Positions 63,241 through 64,000 of a stretch of 64,000 bases of DNA are shown piece after piece. The stretch comes from Anolis sagrei (taxonomy: Eukaryota; Chordata; Lepidosauria; Squamata; Anolidae). The notes beneath the pieces are model-generated. The model had not been told where the DNA came from, did not search any database, and was given only the letters and a program-made list of their open reading frames with translations. The position numbers and the translations under genes are program-made. The stretch is taken from contig NC_090024.1 in assembly GCF_037176765.1 (NCBI RefSeq), positions 248,511,953 through 248,575,952 on the forward strand, given 5' to 3'. Within the stretch, counting starts at the first letter, position 1; every line of letters starts with the position of its first letter.

Positions 63241-64000
63241 ACAACTAATCAAAACTTTATGTCCTATATTTCATATATTTAAAGCAGAAGGTAACGGCTA
63301 TCTTTACTGGAGTTTACTGGAATTTACTGGAAACCCTTTCACAAAAGGTATCTGAGCTTTGCTCAGCCAGAACTAACGACTCTGCTAATTGTTCCCCATA
63401 ATGATATCGAGCAAGAATTTAGGGGTCTTTGCCAGGAGGCAGAGACCGTCCCCACACATCAAAGAGAGTCCTTTCAGCCCTGGTGAGAAAAGGAGCACCC
63501 AAGAGAGTTTTCCCTGATTTTCCAATAAAAAGTCTCACCAAGTTGAAGAAAATGCCACCGAGTTGCCTTTTATTTCATCCCAGCTGGTACGGACGCCAAG
63601 CTGCAATCCCTTGCCCAAAACTGACATGTTTTGCAAGGCGGAACAGTACATTTTTAAAAGTGATAGAGAGCTGTCAAATTCAAACTTCCCGTCCCCGCCC
63701 CCCCTTAAGCCAGCTTCACGCTGATTGGTTGGAGTCATCAGCTGGAGGGGAGGTGCGGCCGGCTTAGGCACTCCTCAGCCAATGAGAAAGCCAGCGCCGC
63801 TTCGGCCTCTCACCCAATGAGAAATGAGGAGGCGGTCTGAGCGGGAAACGATGAACCAGGAAGAAAAGATGAGTGGATTAGGTGACTTAATGTTTGTACA
63901 ATCACCAGCAATAACTTTTTAAGTCCTCGAGCAGGCTTTTTTATTGTGTTGAGTGTTTGGAATATACATCTTTGTCTGACCCAAAAGTCAGACTCTTTGA
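63241..64000 (+). promoter_or_regulatory. CCAAT-rich promoter-like tract (LTR U3 or host promoter)
   Basis: Three CCAAT boxes (reverse ATTGG at 63724-63728, CCAAT at 63779-63783 and 63814-63818) lie upstream of GCGGGAAA at 63841-63848, which fits an E2F site. The local DNA is GC-richer. The LTRs at 34635 and 51058 also have clustered CCAAT boxes in U3, so this may be another LTR whose right end is outside. No TATA box or coding start is evident. Confidence 0.4.

Overview
The window is nuclear DNA of a squamate reptile. This is read from its repeat content: CR1, L2-type, L1 and BovB LINEs, GIY-YIG Penelope-like elements, a Ngaro-type tyrosine-recombinase retrotransposon, SPIN-like hAT transposons, a tRNA-derived SINE and 5S-rRNA-derived SINEs. 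The species cannot be named from the sequence alone. Host coding exons are very few and short; most long open frames lie in transposons or low-complexity DNA.

The host genes are a tandem cluster, all on the + strand, encoding small secreted WAP (four-disulfide-core-like) peptides. Each unit is exon 1 (signal peptide, phase-1 donor), a long intron, exon 2 (the whole mature WAP domain, with the stop 2 nt before the donor) and exon 3 (3' UTR with AATAAA). Exon 2 copies lie at 3-150 (A), 33750-33891 (C) and 50551-50692 (D). Exon 1 copies lie at 27076-27160 (gene C) and 60665-60746 (gene E, whose exon 2 is beyond the window). Exon 3 copies lie at 5022 (A), 20717 (orphan B), 34505 (C, split by a solo LTR) and 52480 (D). 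All three WAP domains have only six cysteines; the two that are missing, C2 and C7, form one disulfide in classical WAP domains. Gene D has no recognisable exon 1 or promoter in the window.

Layout. 1-6.7 kb: gene A exons 2-3, with intron 2 swollen by an 895-bp tandem array and a SPIN-like hAT, then a downstream flank with a solo LTR and a tRNA-SINE. 6.7-8.4 kb: L2 and Penelope fragments and a long palindrome. 8.4-19.4 kb: a nest in which an L1 sits in an older repeat and carries a 7.3-kb Ngaro element with split direct repeats. 19.4-24.7 kb: LINE mosaics and orphan exon 3 (B). 24.7-36.6 kb: gene C, from promoter to LTR-split exon 3. 36.6-41.4 kb: a duplicated gene-upstream block broken by Penelope elements and a solo LTR. 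41.4-49.9 kb: simple repeats, an old L1, CR1 copies and an unidentified duplicated 0.5-kb block. 49.9-53.2 kb: gene D. 53.2-58.4 kb: L2, CR1 and Penelope mosaic. 58.4-64 kb: promoter and exon 1 of gene E, a tandem pair of short LTRs, a hAT MITE, and a CCAAT-rich promoter-like tract at the right edge.

The genes appear to work as a multicopy secreted peptide family of antimicrobial or protease-inhibitor type, inferred from WAP family knowledge only. The cluster has grown by tandem duplication and each copy has been remodelled by different insertions.
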